Notes: a model not told the origin generated them from the letters alone. 64,000 bases of DNA from Paenibacillus pinihumi DSM 23905 = JCM 16419 (GCF_000422505.1 NZ_KE383866.1:186001-250000), one strand, 5' to 3'; shown: positions 24,104 through 33,434, numbered from the stretch's first letter. Translations and numbers: made by a program.

Positions 24104-24691
24104 CTAGGCTTTCCACCGTTCGTTGTCGATTACTTCCGGCGCGCCGTCCCGGTCTACAACCCGTTTGCGGTAGCCTTTGGTTTCTATCGTTCCGTAATCA
24201 TGTCCGGCATCCGCCCGGTATACGAAGAAGGTGACCAGCGGCTCATTGCCGCTATTAATGCTGCGGTGCGCATAGCGCGGCGGGACATAGACGGCTGCGC
24301 CGGGGCTAAACTTCTCCACCCTGACGTCTCCTTCCGGGTTTTCCATCAGCATATACCCTTGACCGGAAAGGCAATAGTAGACCTCGCCTGTGTCCAGAAT
24401 GGTATGAAAGTGGCCTTTGGTCATGTAGTATTCATCCCCCACCTTGCCGGGATACACAATGCTCGTTCCGAAAAGCAGCTCGCCCGGATGCTCCGGCAGC
24501 GTGAGCTCATAAAATTCATAGACCAGCGGATCGCCATCCGCAACAGCCTGATCGAAGGCTGTTTCATTGGCATACATTCCTTTCATGCGGGACAGCTGGC
24601 GCCTGGTAGACGTTCTGGTGTCAGACAAGCCGCTTTTCAGATCAAAAAATTCGGTAAATGGCAATGTTGCGGATTGATTGCTCATATTCAT
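24104..24691 (-). CDS. Cupin-type glucose-6-phosphate isomerase-like protein
   Basis: The product is 195 aa. It shows the archaeal-type phosphoglucose isomerase cupin pattern: ITYMTKG-like region MTKGHFHTILDTGEVYYCLS (metal-binding His, His and Glu), then YVPPRYAHRSINSGNEPLV with the fourth His. A C-terminal GHDYGTIETKGYRKRVV is typical of the family (pfam06560). In archaea and some bacteria these enzymes interconvert glucose-6-P and fructose-6-P. In this cluster the protein may isomerise another phosphosugar. The start follows GGGAGAGAG. Its presence beside a full set of sugar oxidoreductases argues for a pathway-specific role. Confidence 0.85.
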   Translation of the reverse strand: MNMSNQSATLPFTEFFDLKSGLSDTRTSTRRQLSRMKGMYANETAFDQAVADGDPLVYEFYELTLPEHPGELLFGTSIVYPGKVGDEYYMTKGHFHTILDTGEVYYCLSGQGYMLMENPEGDVRVEKFSPGAAVYVPPRYAHRSINSGNEPLVTFFVYRADAGHDYGTIETKGYRKRVVDRDGAPEVIDNERWKA

Positions 24692-24709
24692 CTCTCTCCC
24701 TTCGATTCT

Positions 24710-25651
24710 CTAACGAATAGCTGCCGACAGCTGCTCAATCCGGTCAAACCGCTCCTGGGTCAGCTCCAGGTGGAACACCTCGGCGATAACCTGCGTCCAG
24801 CCATGCAGGAAGTAAATCCAGCCGTCCTCTACAGTCAGTGACTGCGAGGCTGCAGCAGCCTGCGCCTGCTTCATAAAATCCAGCTCGCCGCGGTAATTCA
24901 GCTCCCACACCAGGCTTCCCTGCGGGAACACAGCGCTGTCTGTCAGCGGCGACCCCGGACGGTCCTTGCCAAGCCCGGTAGCATTTACAAGAAGCGAGTT
25001 CGGCTTGATGCCATGCATCGCCGCATCATTATCCTCCGCAACCGGGGTCAGATGGAAATCCGCCTCTACATCCGGGCGCAGTGTCCGCACGATTCGCTCG
25101 ATCTCCTTGAGCCGCGGCTCGCTTCGGTTTGTAACAACAATACGTGACGGAACATCCTTGCCGTGCTTCTCCTCAAGCAATGCAGAGCAAATGGCGATTG
25201 CGCTTCCTCCTGCCCCCATAATAAACAGCTCGCCACCATGGCGTTCCCAGAACCCCTCCGGTACGAATGCCTCCATTGCCAAACCGCTCGTAATCGGGTC
25301 CTTGGCGTGCCCGACCAGTTTGCCGTCCCTCTTGGAGATGGAAGACAATTCGCCAAACATTTCAGCATACGGGTCAAGCTCATCGAATAAATCTTTGGCT
25401 GCTTCGTACAAATCGATCTTATGCGTGGTGACCAATGCGCCAAGCGACAGTTTATCGTCACGAATAAATTCAACGACGCGGCGATATTCCGCAGGATCGG
25501 CATGGATGGCAATATCGATGCCCTTGATGACTGCTCCTTCCAGCCCCAGTACATCCGCCCATTGCGGGAACAGCTTCATAATGGATGATTTTCCTGTTGT
25601 TACGCCAATGAAGTACATCGTCGGTTGGGTCGCTTTGTCAGGCAGTATCAT
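24710..25651 (-). CDS. Shikimate dehydrogenase-like oxidoreductase
   Basis: The product is 313 aa. It is recognisably of the AroE/YdiB fold. The N-terminal substrate domain has SLGALVTTHKIDLYEAAKDL, where the Thr-His-Lys matches the catalytic lysine strand (TxPHK in AroE). A Rossmann domain follows with FIMGAGGSAIAICSAL. Compared with true AroE, the start (PTMYFIGVTTGKSSIMKLFP) and the loop after the Lys are different, so it is a paralogue and not the biosynthetic enzyme. Other AroE paralogues act on quinate, shikimate or related polyols. It lies between a 2-hydroxyacid dehydrogenase and a cupin isomerase in the cluster; a carbocyclic or branched sugar substrate is possible. Confidence 0.8.
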   Translation of the reverse strand: MILPDKATQPTMYFIGVTTGKSSIMKLFPQWADVLGLEGAVIKGIDIAIHADPAEYRRVVEFIRDDKLSLGALVTTHKIDLYEAAKDLFDELDPYAEMFGELSSISKRDGKLVGHAKDPITSGLAMEAFVPEGFWERHGGELFIMGAGGSAIAICSALLEEKHGKDVPSRIVVTNRSEPRLKEIERIVRTLRPDVEADFHLTPVAEDNDAAMHGIKPNSLLVNATGLGKDRPGSPLTDSAVFPQGSLVWELNYRGELDFMKQAQAAAASQSLTVEDGWIYFLHGWTQVIAEVFHLELTQERFDRIEQLSAAIR

Positions 25652-25677
25652 ATCGGTTCTCTCCTTTGGTTGGGGCG

Positions 25678-26637
25678 TTAGTTTGCGGTCGCAGAATTGG
25701 AATTCAGCATGTCAAGCAAATTCTCGGTCGACCGTAAGACCATCTTTTCTATTGCTTCATGGGTAAAGGCTCCGGTATGGGGCGTAAGAATAAATGTATC
25801 CAGTTGTGCAAGCTTGCTGCCGGGGAGCGGCGGCTCGCTGGAATAAACGTCCGACGCCGCTCCCGCCAGCCTTCCGGATGTCAAGGCGTCATACAAGGCA
25901 TCCTCATCCACCAGTTCCCCCCGTGAGGTATTGATCAAGAAGGCTGTAGGCTTCATTGCTGCCAATGTTCTTTCATTAATCAGATGATGCGTTTCCTTGG
26001 TCGCTGGCACATGCAGCGATATATAATCCGACTCTGCGAGCAAGGTATCAAGGCTGCGTTCCAGGTATATGCCCGGGCGGCCGGCAAAGGCATCATCTCC
26101 GAGAAACGGATCATATACCACGACCTCCATCTCAAGCCCGCGTGCCCGCTTGGCAACCTCAAAGCCGATTTGACCGCATCCGATAAGACCCAGTTTCTTT
26201 CCGGTCAGCTCCCTGCCCAGCACACGTCCCCAGCCTCCCGTTTTCACTTCCGCGTTCATCGCAGGAATATGCCGTGATGCAGCAAATAGCATACCGATCG
26301 CAAGCTCGGCTACAGACACGTTGTTCGTTCCCTTGGCGGCACGAACCTGCATCCCGAGCGCCTCCGCCCGTTCGATATCAATGTTATCCACGCCCATTCC
26401 GTATTTGGAGATGGCCCGGACATCCTTCAACTGCTCCAGAACGCGGCCAGGCAGCGGGTCCACACCGACAATAATGCCTGCCACGCCCTCACGGGCAAAC
26501 GTCACGATCTCCTCCTCTGTCAGTGTACGCCCCGTTTGATTCTCCACTGGCTCATAGCCGCTCTTCCGAAGCAAGGCGTAGGCTGTGTCTTTATAGTGAT
26601 GGTAGGACTTCGGAGTAATGAGAACTTTGTTCATCAC
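25678..26637 (-). CDS. D-isomer-specific 2-hydroxyacid dehydrogenase (SerA-like)
   Basis: The product is 319 aa. The NAD-binding loop is LIGCGQIGFEVAKRA. The catalytic Arg is in NTSRGELVDEDAL, the Glu lies in the SDVYSSEPP region, and the catalytic His is in LTPHTGAFTHEA. The family includes 3-phosphoglycerate, glyoxylate and phosphonate-type dehydrogenases; without the ACT regulatory domain this one is not the standard SerA. A GntR-type dyad lies at 26669-26682, upstream of its ATG, so this gene probably starts a sub-operon. It would reduce or oxidise a 2-keto/2-hydroxy acid made by the lactonase or dehydrogenase genes next to it. Confidence 0.9.
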   Translation of the reverse strand: MMNKVLITPKSYHHYKDTAYALLRKSGYEPVENQTGRTLTEEEIVTFAREGVAGIIVGVDPLPGRVLEQLKDVRAISKYGMGVDNIDIERAEALGMQVRAAKGTNNVSVAELAIGMLFAASRHIPAMNAEVKTGGWGRVLGRELTGKKLGLIGCGQIGFEVAKRARGLEMEVVVYDPFLGDDAFAGRPGIYLERSLDTLLAESDYISLHVPATKETHHLINERTLAAMKPTAFLINTSRGELVDEDALYDALTSGRLAGAASDVYSSEPPLPGSKLAQLDTFILTPHTGAFTHEAIEKMVLRSTENLLDMLNSNSATAN

Positions 26638-26668
26638 AATGCCACCTTTCCGTCAGAACAATGTTAAA

Positions 26669-26682
26669 TTGTCATGACATAA
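26669..26682. promoter_or_regulatory. Putative GntR-family operator 3
   Basis: TGTCATGACA is a perfect dyad with AT-rich flanks, about 35 nt upstream of the 2-hydroxyacid dehydrogenase start. It shares the TGT-N4-ACA core with the sites at 36243-36262 and 37131-37154. Confidence 0.5.
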
Positions 26683-26689
26683 GAACATG

Positions 26690-26720
26690 AAACTCGCTGC
26701 AGATCTAAATCTGCAGCGAG
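26690..26720 (-). terminator. Hairpin between lactonase and dehydrogenase genes
   Basis: A perfect 12-bp stem (CTCGCTGCAGAT and its complement) with a 4-nt loop, followed on the minus strand by TTTCATGTTC. It is probably a partial terminator or an mRNA-stabilising stem that separates the two parts of the cluster. Confidence 0.55.
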
Positions 26721-26749
26721 AGGGGGCTGTAGCACCCGCTCTAATTCGT

Positions 26750-27751
26750 TTACATTTGCTCTGACAAATCCAGATAGCATAGCGTTGCCGGAAGCTCATG
26801 TTTCGTATTGACCTTATCCGGCCCGGTCACCAGATCAAAACAGGAAACGACCAGCTTGCCATTCCAGACAATCGGCTCTCCCGGCTGATCCAGCTCTCCG
26901 TTCAGGCCGTTCGAATCCGGGCTTTGTGCCAGACGCACCACTTTGCCTTCCGGAGTGACCATGCCAATTGCATTCGCCGAAAAATCAGCAATGTACAAAT
27001 TCCCGGCATCGTCGAAGATCATGCCGTCTGTGCTCTGCAATTGCTCCGGGTCCTGCGCCCATACCTCGTTGCTGATGACCGTACCATCGGCAGCGGAGAC
27101 AATCTTGTGAATAGCGCCATCTCCGAAATTACCGACATACAGATGCCCTGCTTTGTCAAACACAATGCCGTCCGCACCGTATTGGCAATCCGGGTTATGT
27201 GTCAGGAACGTCGTCCAAATGTGCTCATCCGCCAATGTATTGGTGACCTCGATTCCCTCGTCATCAAGAGCAAATCTGTAGACGCAGCTAACCAGCTTGC
27301 CGCTCGGGTCCTGCACCTTTGACAGCAGGCTCTGTGTCACATACAAATAACCGTCCCGGATACGAATGCCGTTCGGGTGCTCCATGCCCGAAGCGACGAC
27401 CTTCGTGCTCACAACCTCTCCGGCTTCCGTAATTGTCAGACGCAAAATGCGTCCCTGAAACAGCAATTCGTCTGCTCCCGACCAGCCCTGGTTATCGCAA
27501 ATGTACAGGTCGCCATCCGGCCCAAAGGCGATGCCCATCGGATGCGCTTTGCCTGTAACCGGATGCAGCGGGACATCCGCCCATTTCTCAGGCACATGAT
27601 CTTCTCCGAACCGGAACAGGCAGCCCTGTATCGCAGGGTTCGCATAGTTGGGACAGGACAGGATCAGGCGTCCCTTGGCATCAATAGCCATGGCATCCGG
27701 GGTGACGGCTCTATTTTCAGGGAGTTTGGCGAACAGTTTTGGCGTTAACAT
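26750..27751 (-). CDS. SMP-30/gluconolactonase-family protein
   Basis: The product is 333 aa from the ATG at 27751 (AAGGTGG upstream; the longer frame to 27793 lacks a site). Repeated G-x-LYI/V-x-D/N motifs (GDLYICDNQGWSG, GHLYVGNFGDGAI, GNLYIADFSANAI) show a six-bladed beta-propeller of the SMP-30/LRE type. Such proteins hydrolyse sugar lactones using a bound divalent metal; the acid residues that coordinate it (HPNGI, then CQYGADGIVFD) are present. No signal peptide is visible, so it acts in the cytoplasm. Within the cluster it would open the lactone made by the sugar dehydrogenase. Confidence 0.85.
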   Translation of the reverse strand: MLTPKLFAKLPENRAVTPDAMAIDAKGRLILSCPNYANPAIQGCLFRFGEDHVPEKWADVPLHPVTGKAHPMGIAFGPDGDLYICDNQGWSGADELLFQGRILRLTITEAGEVVSTKVVASGMEHPNGIRIRDGYLYVTQSLLSKVQDPSGKLVSCVYRFALDDEGIEVTNTLADEHIWTTFLTHNPDCQYGADGIVFDKAGHLYVGNFGDGAIHKIVSAADGTVISNEVWAQDPEQLQSTDGMIFDDAGNLYIADFSANAIGMVTPEGKVVRLAQSPDSNGLNGELDQPGEPIVWNGKLVVSCFDLVTGPDKVNTKHELPATLCYLDLSEQM

Positions 27752-27832
27752 GTGTGAAATCCCACCTTTTTTCGAATAAATAAATTGGAACATATAATCA
27801 AAATGTACGGTCCATTGAAATCTTCTTAAAGG

Positions 27833-28885
27833 TTACGAAGCTCCAAAACGGACAATCAACTTTTTGCTGATGCGCCCTTTTTCCAAGTAGTCTCCAAGTG
27901 AACCAATATCCGAAAAATCCAGCACATCTGAGATGTAATCCGATAACACGAGATCGCCGGAGCGAATCCAGGATAATACCTGCTCATAGCACTCGGACTC
28001 CTCCAGCTTGGACGGCCACTGAACAAAGTGCAGCGACCAGTTGTAAGCTGCCTTGCTCCAGTCCAGTTCCATCTTCAGCTCGGAAGAAACGCCATAACAG
28101 CATATTCTTCCTCCATCACGTACCAGTTCCATAGACTGGGCCAATACCTGATTGTCACCAATGGCATCGACTGTGTAGTCAACACCATCCGGGAATACAG
28201 TGCGGATCGCCGGAACGATATCACACTTCGTGCTATTGAACACATAATCCGCTCCGGCTTCCATCGCCTCGGCAATTTTCTCATCGCGGTTGACGGAGAC
28301 GGCAATCGGACCCAGCCCAAGCAGCTTGGCAAACTTGATGAATGTCAGCCCGACAGGACCTGCACCAAAGATGACGGCATTCTCCCCTGCCTTGAAGCCG
28401 AAGCGATGACAGGCTGCAAGCACCTCGCGGAACGTGACGATCATCGCCGCCTCAACCGGCGGAATATCCGGAGGCACAACCTGCTGGGCATAATAGGCCT
28501 CTGAGAACAGCGGATGCCCCGGACCCTTCCCTGCCGCAATCAGCGCCTTGGCATCTCCGATAACCGCATATTCCGAGAACGCTCCCCAGCCGGAATGATA
28601 GGTCTCATCAGCAGTCCCCTCCAGAAAAGGCAGCAGCACCAGATCGCCAATTTCAAAGCTCGTTACCGCAGCACCTTTCTCAATGACACGGCCTGCGCCT
28701 TCATGTCCGAGCACAGCCGGATACGTATCGAACCCCTTGAACTTGCCCTGAATCAGCTTTGTATCCGTTCCCCGGCACAGTCCGCAGCTTTCCATTTTAA
28801 CCAGCGCCTGAAAATCGTTATATACAGGGCGGGACAGCTCCGCAACCTGAAGCCCGCCCTTTCCGTCCGTAACCAGACTTTTCAT
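27833..28885 (-). CDS. Medium-chain zinc-type alcohol/polyol dehydrogenase
   Basis: The product is 350 aa from the ATG at 28885. CGLCRGTDTKLIQG gives the catalytic-zinc Cys and Thr-rich turn, and LGHEGAGRVIEKG gives the GHE motif with the second zinc ligand. The NAD-binding loop is VIFGAGPVGLTFIKFAK. The four-Cys structural-zinc lobe of sorbitol or threonine dehydrogenases is missing: this stretch reads EGTADETYHSGWGAFSEYA. The protein therefore belongs to an MDR subgroup without that lobe. In the cluster it probably oxidises an imported sugar or polyol to a ketone or lactone. Confidence 0.9.
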   Translation of the reverse strand: MKSLVTDGKGGLQVAELSRPVYNDFQALVKMESCGLCRGTDTKLIQGKFKGFDTYPAVLGHEGAGRVIEKGAAVTSFEIGDLVLLPFLEGTADETYHSGWGAFSEYAVIGDAKALIAAGKGPGHPLFSEAYYAQQVVPPDIPPVEAAMIVTFREVLAACHRFGFKAGENAVIFGAGPVGLTFIKFAKLLGLGPIAVSVNRDEKIAEAMEAGADYVFNSTKCDIVPAIRTVFPDGVDYTVDAIGDNQVLAQSMELVRDGGRICCYGVSSELKMELDWSKAAYNWSLHFVQWPSKLEESECYEQVLSWIRSGDLVLSDYISDVLDFSDIGSLGDYLEKGRISKKLIVRFGAS

Positions 28886-28975
28886 CGCGATCCACGCCTC
28901 CCTCACAGTTTTCTTAACACTTCCTTTATAAGCTCCCTGGGAAATTAAGCAGTCATGGGGCAATATGGCTGCTCA

Positions 28976-29797
28976 TTATCCTTTTACTGCCGAAGAAGCC
29001 AATCCTTCAATTAAATTCTTAGAGAAGATCGAGAAAAATACAAGCACCGGAATCGTGCCCAGCGTCAATCCGAGAACTTGCGCTGCATTGTCCGCACGGA
29101 ACTGGCCGGCAAGGCCGCGAATTCCAAGCGGGATTGTGTAGAGCGAATCCTTGCTCAAGACGATCAGCGGGACGAAGAAACTGTTCCACGACCAAAGGAA
29201 GAACAGCAGGCCAAGTGTTACAAATGCCGGACGCAGGAAGGGCAGCACGATTTTGAAGAACAGCCCTGTCTCCCCGCACCCGTCAATACGGGCGCTCTCC
29301 AGCACCTCGCCGGGAATCGTGCTTCTGGCGAACTGGGTCATCCAGAATACGCCGAACGCATTGGCCGCAGGCGGAATAATGAGCGGCAGCAATGTATTGA
29401 GCCAGCCGAGCCAGCGCATCTCCAGCACGAACGCCACGATCCCGAACTGCATCGGAATCATCATCGTTACCAGCACCATGACAAACAACGTCTTTTTGAA
29501 GCGGAATTCATACTTTCCGAATGCAAATCCGGCAGCTGCGCTTACGAGTACCCCAAGCACCGTTGTGGACAATGCCACAATCAGGCTGTTTTTGTAAAAG
29601 GCCAGAAAGTCAATGGAAAACAGGGTCTTCAGGTTTTCTCCCAGGTAAGATCCCGGCAGCAGCTTGATACCGGTGTACAACTCGTTAGACTCGTACGTAC
29701 TCATAATCATCATCGAATAAAATGGATAGAATGCAGCCAGGGAAATGACCAGCATGACCGCCAGGCCTATCCAGTCTGCAAGGCTTCTCTGTCTCAT
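28976..29797 (-). CDS. Carbohydrate ABC transporter permease (MalG type)
   Basis: The product is 273 aa with six membrane segments. The EAA loop that docks the ATPase is LESARIDGCGETGLFFKIVLP. The family is the CUT1 sugar permeases (MalG/LacG/UgpE). Its ATG overlaps the stop of the partner permease by four bases (ATGA), so the two are translationally coupled. Both belong to the importer whose binding protein is at 30815. No ATPase is encoded. Confidence 0.9.
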   Translation of the reverse strand: MRQRSLADWIGLAVMLVISLAAFYPFYSMMIMSTYESNELYTGIKLLPGSYLGENLKTLFSIDFLAFYKNSLIVALSTTVLGVLVSAAAGFAFGKYEFRFKKTLFVMVLVTMMIPMQFGIVAFVLEMRWLGWLNTLLPLIIPPAANAFGVFWMTQFARSTIPGEVLESARIDGCGETGLFFKIVLPFLRPAFVTLGLLFFLWSWNSFFVPLIVLSKDSLYTIPLGIRGLAGQFRADNAAQVLGLTLGTIPVLVFFSIFSKNLIEGLASSAVKG

Positions 29798-30723
29798 GCA
29801 TCTTCCCCCTTGTTCATCAACCGGAATGTAACGAAGGACACCATGCTGATAAAGAGGAATAACACGTAAGCAATGGCCGAGCCGTATCCAAACCGTGACA
29901 GACTGCCGAACACATTGTCATAAATGAGCCACGTTCCGGTCAATGCCGCCCCCTCAGGGCCGCCGACAACCGATGCGCCCATGCCTGTAAACAACATGTA
30001 GGGCTCATCGAAAATTTGGAAGCAGCCAATCATCGTCGTCAAAATAACAAATACCATTACCGGGCGCAGCATCGGCAGTGTGACAAAACGGAACTGCTGC
30101 ATCTTGCTCGCGCCGTCCAGATCGGCCGCTTCATAGAGCTGGCGGCTGATGCCGGAGATGCCGACAAGAAACATAACAGCCGTATAGCCAAAGTATTTCC
30201 AGACCGTAACCAGGCTGACGACAATCCGCGACGGCCATGGCTGGCCGAGCCAATTGACATTTTCCTTAATCAGGCCAATCTTTGCCAGCAGGACATTGAC
30301 ACTTCCGAAATTCCAGTCAAACAATATTCCGAAGATCAGGCCGACCGCAACTGAAGTCGTAATATACGGCAGGAAATTAACCAGCCGGAACGTCCCTACC
30401 AATGGCACCCTGCCGTTCGTCAGCAGAACGCTGATGAACAGGGCAATGATGATTTGGGGCGGAATAATCATGATCATAAAAAGCACCGTGTTGAAAAGCG
30501 CATCGTAAAAGCGGCTGTCCTGCAATACTTCCGCATAGTTGCCAAAACCGATAAATTGCGGCGCGCCGCCAAGACTCCAGTCCGTGAGGCTGATGTATAA
30601 GGTAAACAGGATCGGGAACAGGGAAAATGCTCCGAAAATCAGGAAAAACGGCGATATAAACACGTAGGGCGCAATGCGCCTCTCTTTGGCTGCACGCGAC
30701 ATAGAACCGCTCATTGAACTCAC
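29794..30723 (-). CDS. Carbohydrate ABC transporter permease (MalF/LacF type)
   Basis: The product is up to 309 aa; a later ATG in MSRAAKERR could be the real start. The first membrane helix is YVFISPFFLIFGAFSLFPIL and the EAA loop QLYEAADLDGASKMQQFRFV. It is the CUT1-type partner of the downstream permease. The order binding protein, F, G is standard for sugar importers and supports one complex with 28976-29797 and 30815-32161. The four-base overlap with the next gene couples their translation. Confidence 0.9.
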   Translation of the reverse strand: MSSMSGSMSRAAKERRIAPYVFISPFFLIFGAFSLFPILFTLYISLTDWSLGGAPQFIGFGNYAEVLQDSRFYDALFNTVLFMIMIIPPQIIIALFISVLLTNGRVPLVGTFRLVNFLPYITTSVAVGLIFGILFDWNFGSVNVLLAKIGLIKENVNWLGQPWPSRIVVSLVTVWKYFGYTAVMFLVGISGISRQLYEAADLDGASKMQQFRFVTLPMLRPVMVFVILTTMIGCFQIFDEPYMLFTGMGASVVGGPEGAALTGTWLIYDNVFGSLSRFGYGSAIAYVLFLFISMVSFVTFRLMNKGEDA

Positions 30724-30814
30724 CCGCTCTCTGTGTTCCTGGTCCGCACCTGCGGGGGAGAGCCCTCCTTAAGAGAGCCGCCGCCACAGATGCGGTGCGC
30801 CAGGCAAGTTGATG

Positions 30815-32161
30815 TTATTTCAGTTCAGGCGCCTTCTTGAGAACGTCCTTCACCAGCGTGTCGTAGGCTTCCTCCGCTGATGTTCCTTGCATCATCATTT
30901 TGAGCACGAGCGTATTTGAATCATTAATCAGACGGTCATACTTCGTAATCGGGCGTACCTTCGCTTCCTTGCCAAGCGCTGTGAACTTCGCCATAATATC
31001 CTGACCGCCGAAGTATGGATCTTTGTCCGTATAGAAGCCTTCCTTCTCGAATACAGGCTTATACAGCGTTGCCGTGTTGTTCAGGTTTTTGAACGCAGTA
31101 GCTCCGCTCTCAGACAGTGTCACCCATTTTACAAACTGCCAGGCCAGCTCTTTGTTTTTCGCATCCTTCGGAATGGACATTCCGGTTCCGCCCCAGGAGT
31201 AGCCGCCGATTGGCGCGCGGATCAGGCCGTAGTTGCCGGTGCCGTTCTTGTCATTCGGCTTGATGCCGAACGGTACGAACCATGTCGGACATGCATACAT
31301 GATAGCCGTATTGTTAGCGAAGCTTGCGTTCCATGGTGAAGACCAGGTCTCATACTTGCCGACGGTATTGCTCTTGACCATCTTCTCCAGCGTCTTGTAC
31401 GTTGGGAGGAAGGTCGACTCAATATTCAGCTTGCCGTCCTTGACGAACGGTTCCGTATATTCACCGCTGACCATTTTGTAACCGCCTTCAAGAATGCCAT
31501 CCATCAGCGTGACTTTACCGCCGCTTTTCTCATACACTTCTTGTCCTTTGGCGATAAAATCATCCCACGAGCTGAACATCTTCTCAATCTCGTCCGGATC
31601 ATCCGTACCCAGATATTCTTTGGCCAGATTCCGCTTGTACGCGATTCCTGCCATTGTTGCGTCCTCCTGCAGGGTCACGATCTCCCCGCGCTCATTTTCA
31701 TTGAGCGGAATGGCAAAATCGACGATATCTGCCCGATTGACGTTATATGGCGGCTTCTCCAGATTTTCGAAGGCATCCATTTGCATAAATTGGCCGCGTC
31801 CGCTTGCCTCCAGCAATACTACGTCCGGCATATCGCCTTTGGAAGCAATCGTGGTCTGCAGTTTTTTGCCGTAGTCGGCATTCGGTACAACGACGACATT
31901 GACTTTAATATTCGGATAATCCTTATTAAATTCAGGGATGAGCTTGCTCTCATAATCGCCCCATGCCCAGAATGTGATTTCGCCCTTGTAATCCGCAGGA
32001 GCTTTTTCTCCCCCTTCAGATACGGTTGTGTCCGGGTTGGCCGGCGGATCAGAAGCCGGCGGATTGTTCGTGGTGCTGTTGCCGCCTCCGCAGCCTGCCA
32101 GCATGATAGACAAACTTAGAATCAGTGCAAAAAACTTCACAGCCGAGCTTTGTACTTTCAA
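30815..32161 (-). CDS. Sugar-binding lipoprotein of a CUT1 ABC importer
   Basis: The product is 448 aa, beginning at a TTG with GGAGGGG upstream. A signal peptide ends in the lipobox LAGC (Cys about 24), followed by a Ser/Thr/Pro-rich linker, so it is membrane-tethered outside. The mature protein opens with GEITFWAWGDYESKLIPEFN, typical of extracellular solute-binding protein family 1. The linear order with two permeases identifies the importer of the cluster. The specificity is unknown. Sugars with a uronic or deoxy part are suggested only by the GH88/105-type gene in the same cluster. Confidence 0.9.
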   Translation of the reverse strand: MKVQSSAVKFFALILSLSIMLAGCGGGNSTTNNPPASDPPANPDTTVSEGGEKAPADYKGEITFWAWGDYESKLIPEFNKDYPNIKVNVVVVPNADYGKKLQTTIASKGDMPDVVLLEASGRGQFMQMDAFENLEKPPYNVNRADIVDFAIPLNENERGEIVTLQEDATMAGIAYKRNLAKEYLGTDDPDEIEKMFSSWDDFIAKGQEVYEKSGGKVTLMDGILEGGYKMVSGEYTEPFVKDGKLNIESTFLPTYKTLEKMVKSNTVGKYETWSSPWNASFANNTAIMYACPTWFVPFGIKPNDKNGTGNYGLIRAPIGGYSWGGTGMSIPKDAKNKELAWQFVKWVTLSESGATAFKNLNNTATLYKPVFEKEGFYTDKDPYFGGQDIMAKFTALGKEAKVRPITKYDRLINDSNTLVLKMMMQGTSAEEAYDTLVKDVLKKAPELK

Positions 32162-32342
32162 GTGAACCCCTCCTGGTCATATAACTGTGTTTGGATATTT
32201 CGCATCTCTAAGCATTTCTAAAACCGTCCAACCCGATTAAGGGCCAAATCACCTCCCCGGCAAAATATCGGCGGTATGCAGCAGTACAGACCTTCATATG
32301 GACAATAAAGACAGTCAGTATCCAACTCGGAATCCGGCATTC

Positions 32343-33407
32343 TCAGAAGTCATCAATTTTGATCTCGGACCCTGTCTCCGAAGACCTGTACAGTGCATCA
32401 AGCACCTTCTGATTCCGGTAACCGCTCCATCCGTCAGTCAACGGTGCGGCTCCGCTGCGAATACAAGTGAGAAAATGCTCTGCGAGCAGCAGCCGTTCCA
32501 CACCGTCCCCGCTTGGTTCTGCCAGCACCTCGTTGACAGGCTGGCCTTCTGCCTCCGTCAGAAACCGGCTCCCGCTGTCGCGGATTACGATGCCGCCCTG
32601 ATCGCCCATAACGTGAAGGTATGGACCGTTCTCCTCCCCATCCGTATACGCTGCCCAGCTTGCCTCCAAATGAATGATTGTACCGTCGTTCAGGCGGATC
32701 ATCGCAGTCGCCAGATCATCGACATCGAAGGAACCGTTCCAATTGGGTACGCCCCATGTGCCGATCCCCTTGCGCTGGCTGCCAATCGCTCCGTATATTG
32801 CGCCATAGACTCCAATCGGTTTGCGGGGAGCGCATACATGCAGAGCTGCATCAAGCATATGCACGCCGATGTCGACCGCACAGCCGCCCCCCATCATGGC
32901 CTTTGAGGTATAGGCGGTTCCCCATCCCGGAATGCCCATCCGTCTCAGCCAGCCGGCTTTGACATAATAGACCTTGCCCAGCCTTCCTTCTTCAATGTAC
33001 CGCCGGGCGGCAGCTATCGGCGCTTTCCAGCGCATCTGGTGCCCGATCATCAGCGTCATGCCTGAAGATTGCTGTGCTGCCAGGATATGCTCCGCCTCCG
33101 CTGCGTTCATCGCCATCGGCTTCTCCAGCAGCACATGTTTGCCAGCCTCCAAAGATGCCACAGCCAGTTCTGCATGCAATGCATTCGGCACACTGATGAC
33201 GACAGCGTCAATATCCGGGTCAGCAATCAGCCTGACGCTATCCGTGTACGTCTTCTCTACTCCGTATTCGGCTGCCGCCCGGACAGCCCGCTCCTCAGAC
33301 ACATCTGCGACTGCGGCAAGTTTTGCCCCTGCGGCCCCTCGGAATGTATCCAGATGAATAATGCCCATCGCTCCGGCCCCAATAAAGCCCAATCTCACGT
33401 CAGCCAT
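32343..33407 (-). CDS. Gfo/Idh/MocA-family oxidoreductase
   Basis: The product is 354 aa. The N-terminal Rossmann fold has LGFIGAGAMGIIHLDTF, and LLEKPMAMNAAEAE provides the catalytic EKP Lys. VDIGVHMLDAALH carries the DIGxHxxD motif with the catalytic Asp and His. The family oxidises or isomerises sugars and inositols with NAD(P). In this cluster it may act on the imported sugar. AGGAGAGGG precedes the ATG. It lies 27 nt after the sugar isomerase gene. Confidence 0.9.
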   Translation of the reverse strand: MADVRLGFIGAGAMGIIHLDTFRGAAGAKLAAVADVSEERAVRAAAEYGVEKTYTDSVRLIADPDIDAVVISVPNALHAELAVASLEAGKHVLLEKPMAMNAAEAEHILAAQQSSGMTLMIGHQMRWKAPIAAARRYIEEGRLGKVYYVKAGWLRRMGIPGWGTAYTSKAMMGGGCAVDIGVHMLDAALHVCAPRKPIGVYGAIYGAIGSQRKGIGTWGVPNWNGSFDVDDLATAMIRLNDGTIIHLEASWAAYTDGEENGPYLHVMGDQGGIVIRDSGSRFLTEAEGQPVNEVLAEPSGDGVERLLLAEHFLTCIRSGAAPLTDGWSGYRNQKVLDALYRSSETGSEIKIDDF

Positions 33408-33434
33408 TTGACCCTCTCCTGTCTGCTGTACACG

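Noticed and set aside
24710-25651. Biosynthetic shikimate dehydrogenase AroE
   Set aside because: The N-terminal substrate motifs differ from AroE and the gene lies in a catabolic cluster; it is a paralogue.
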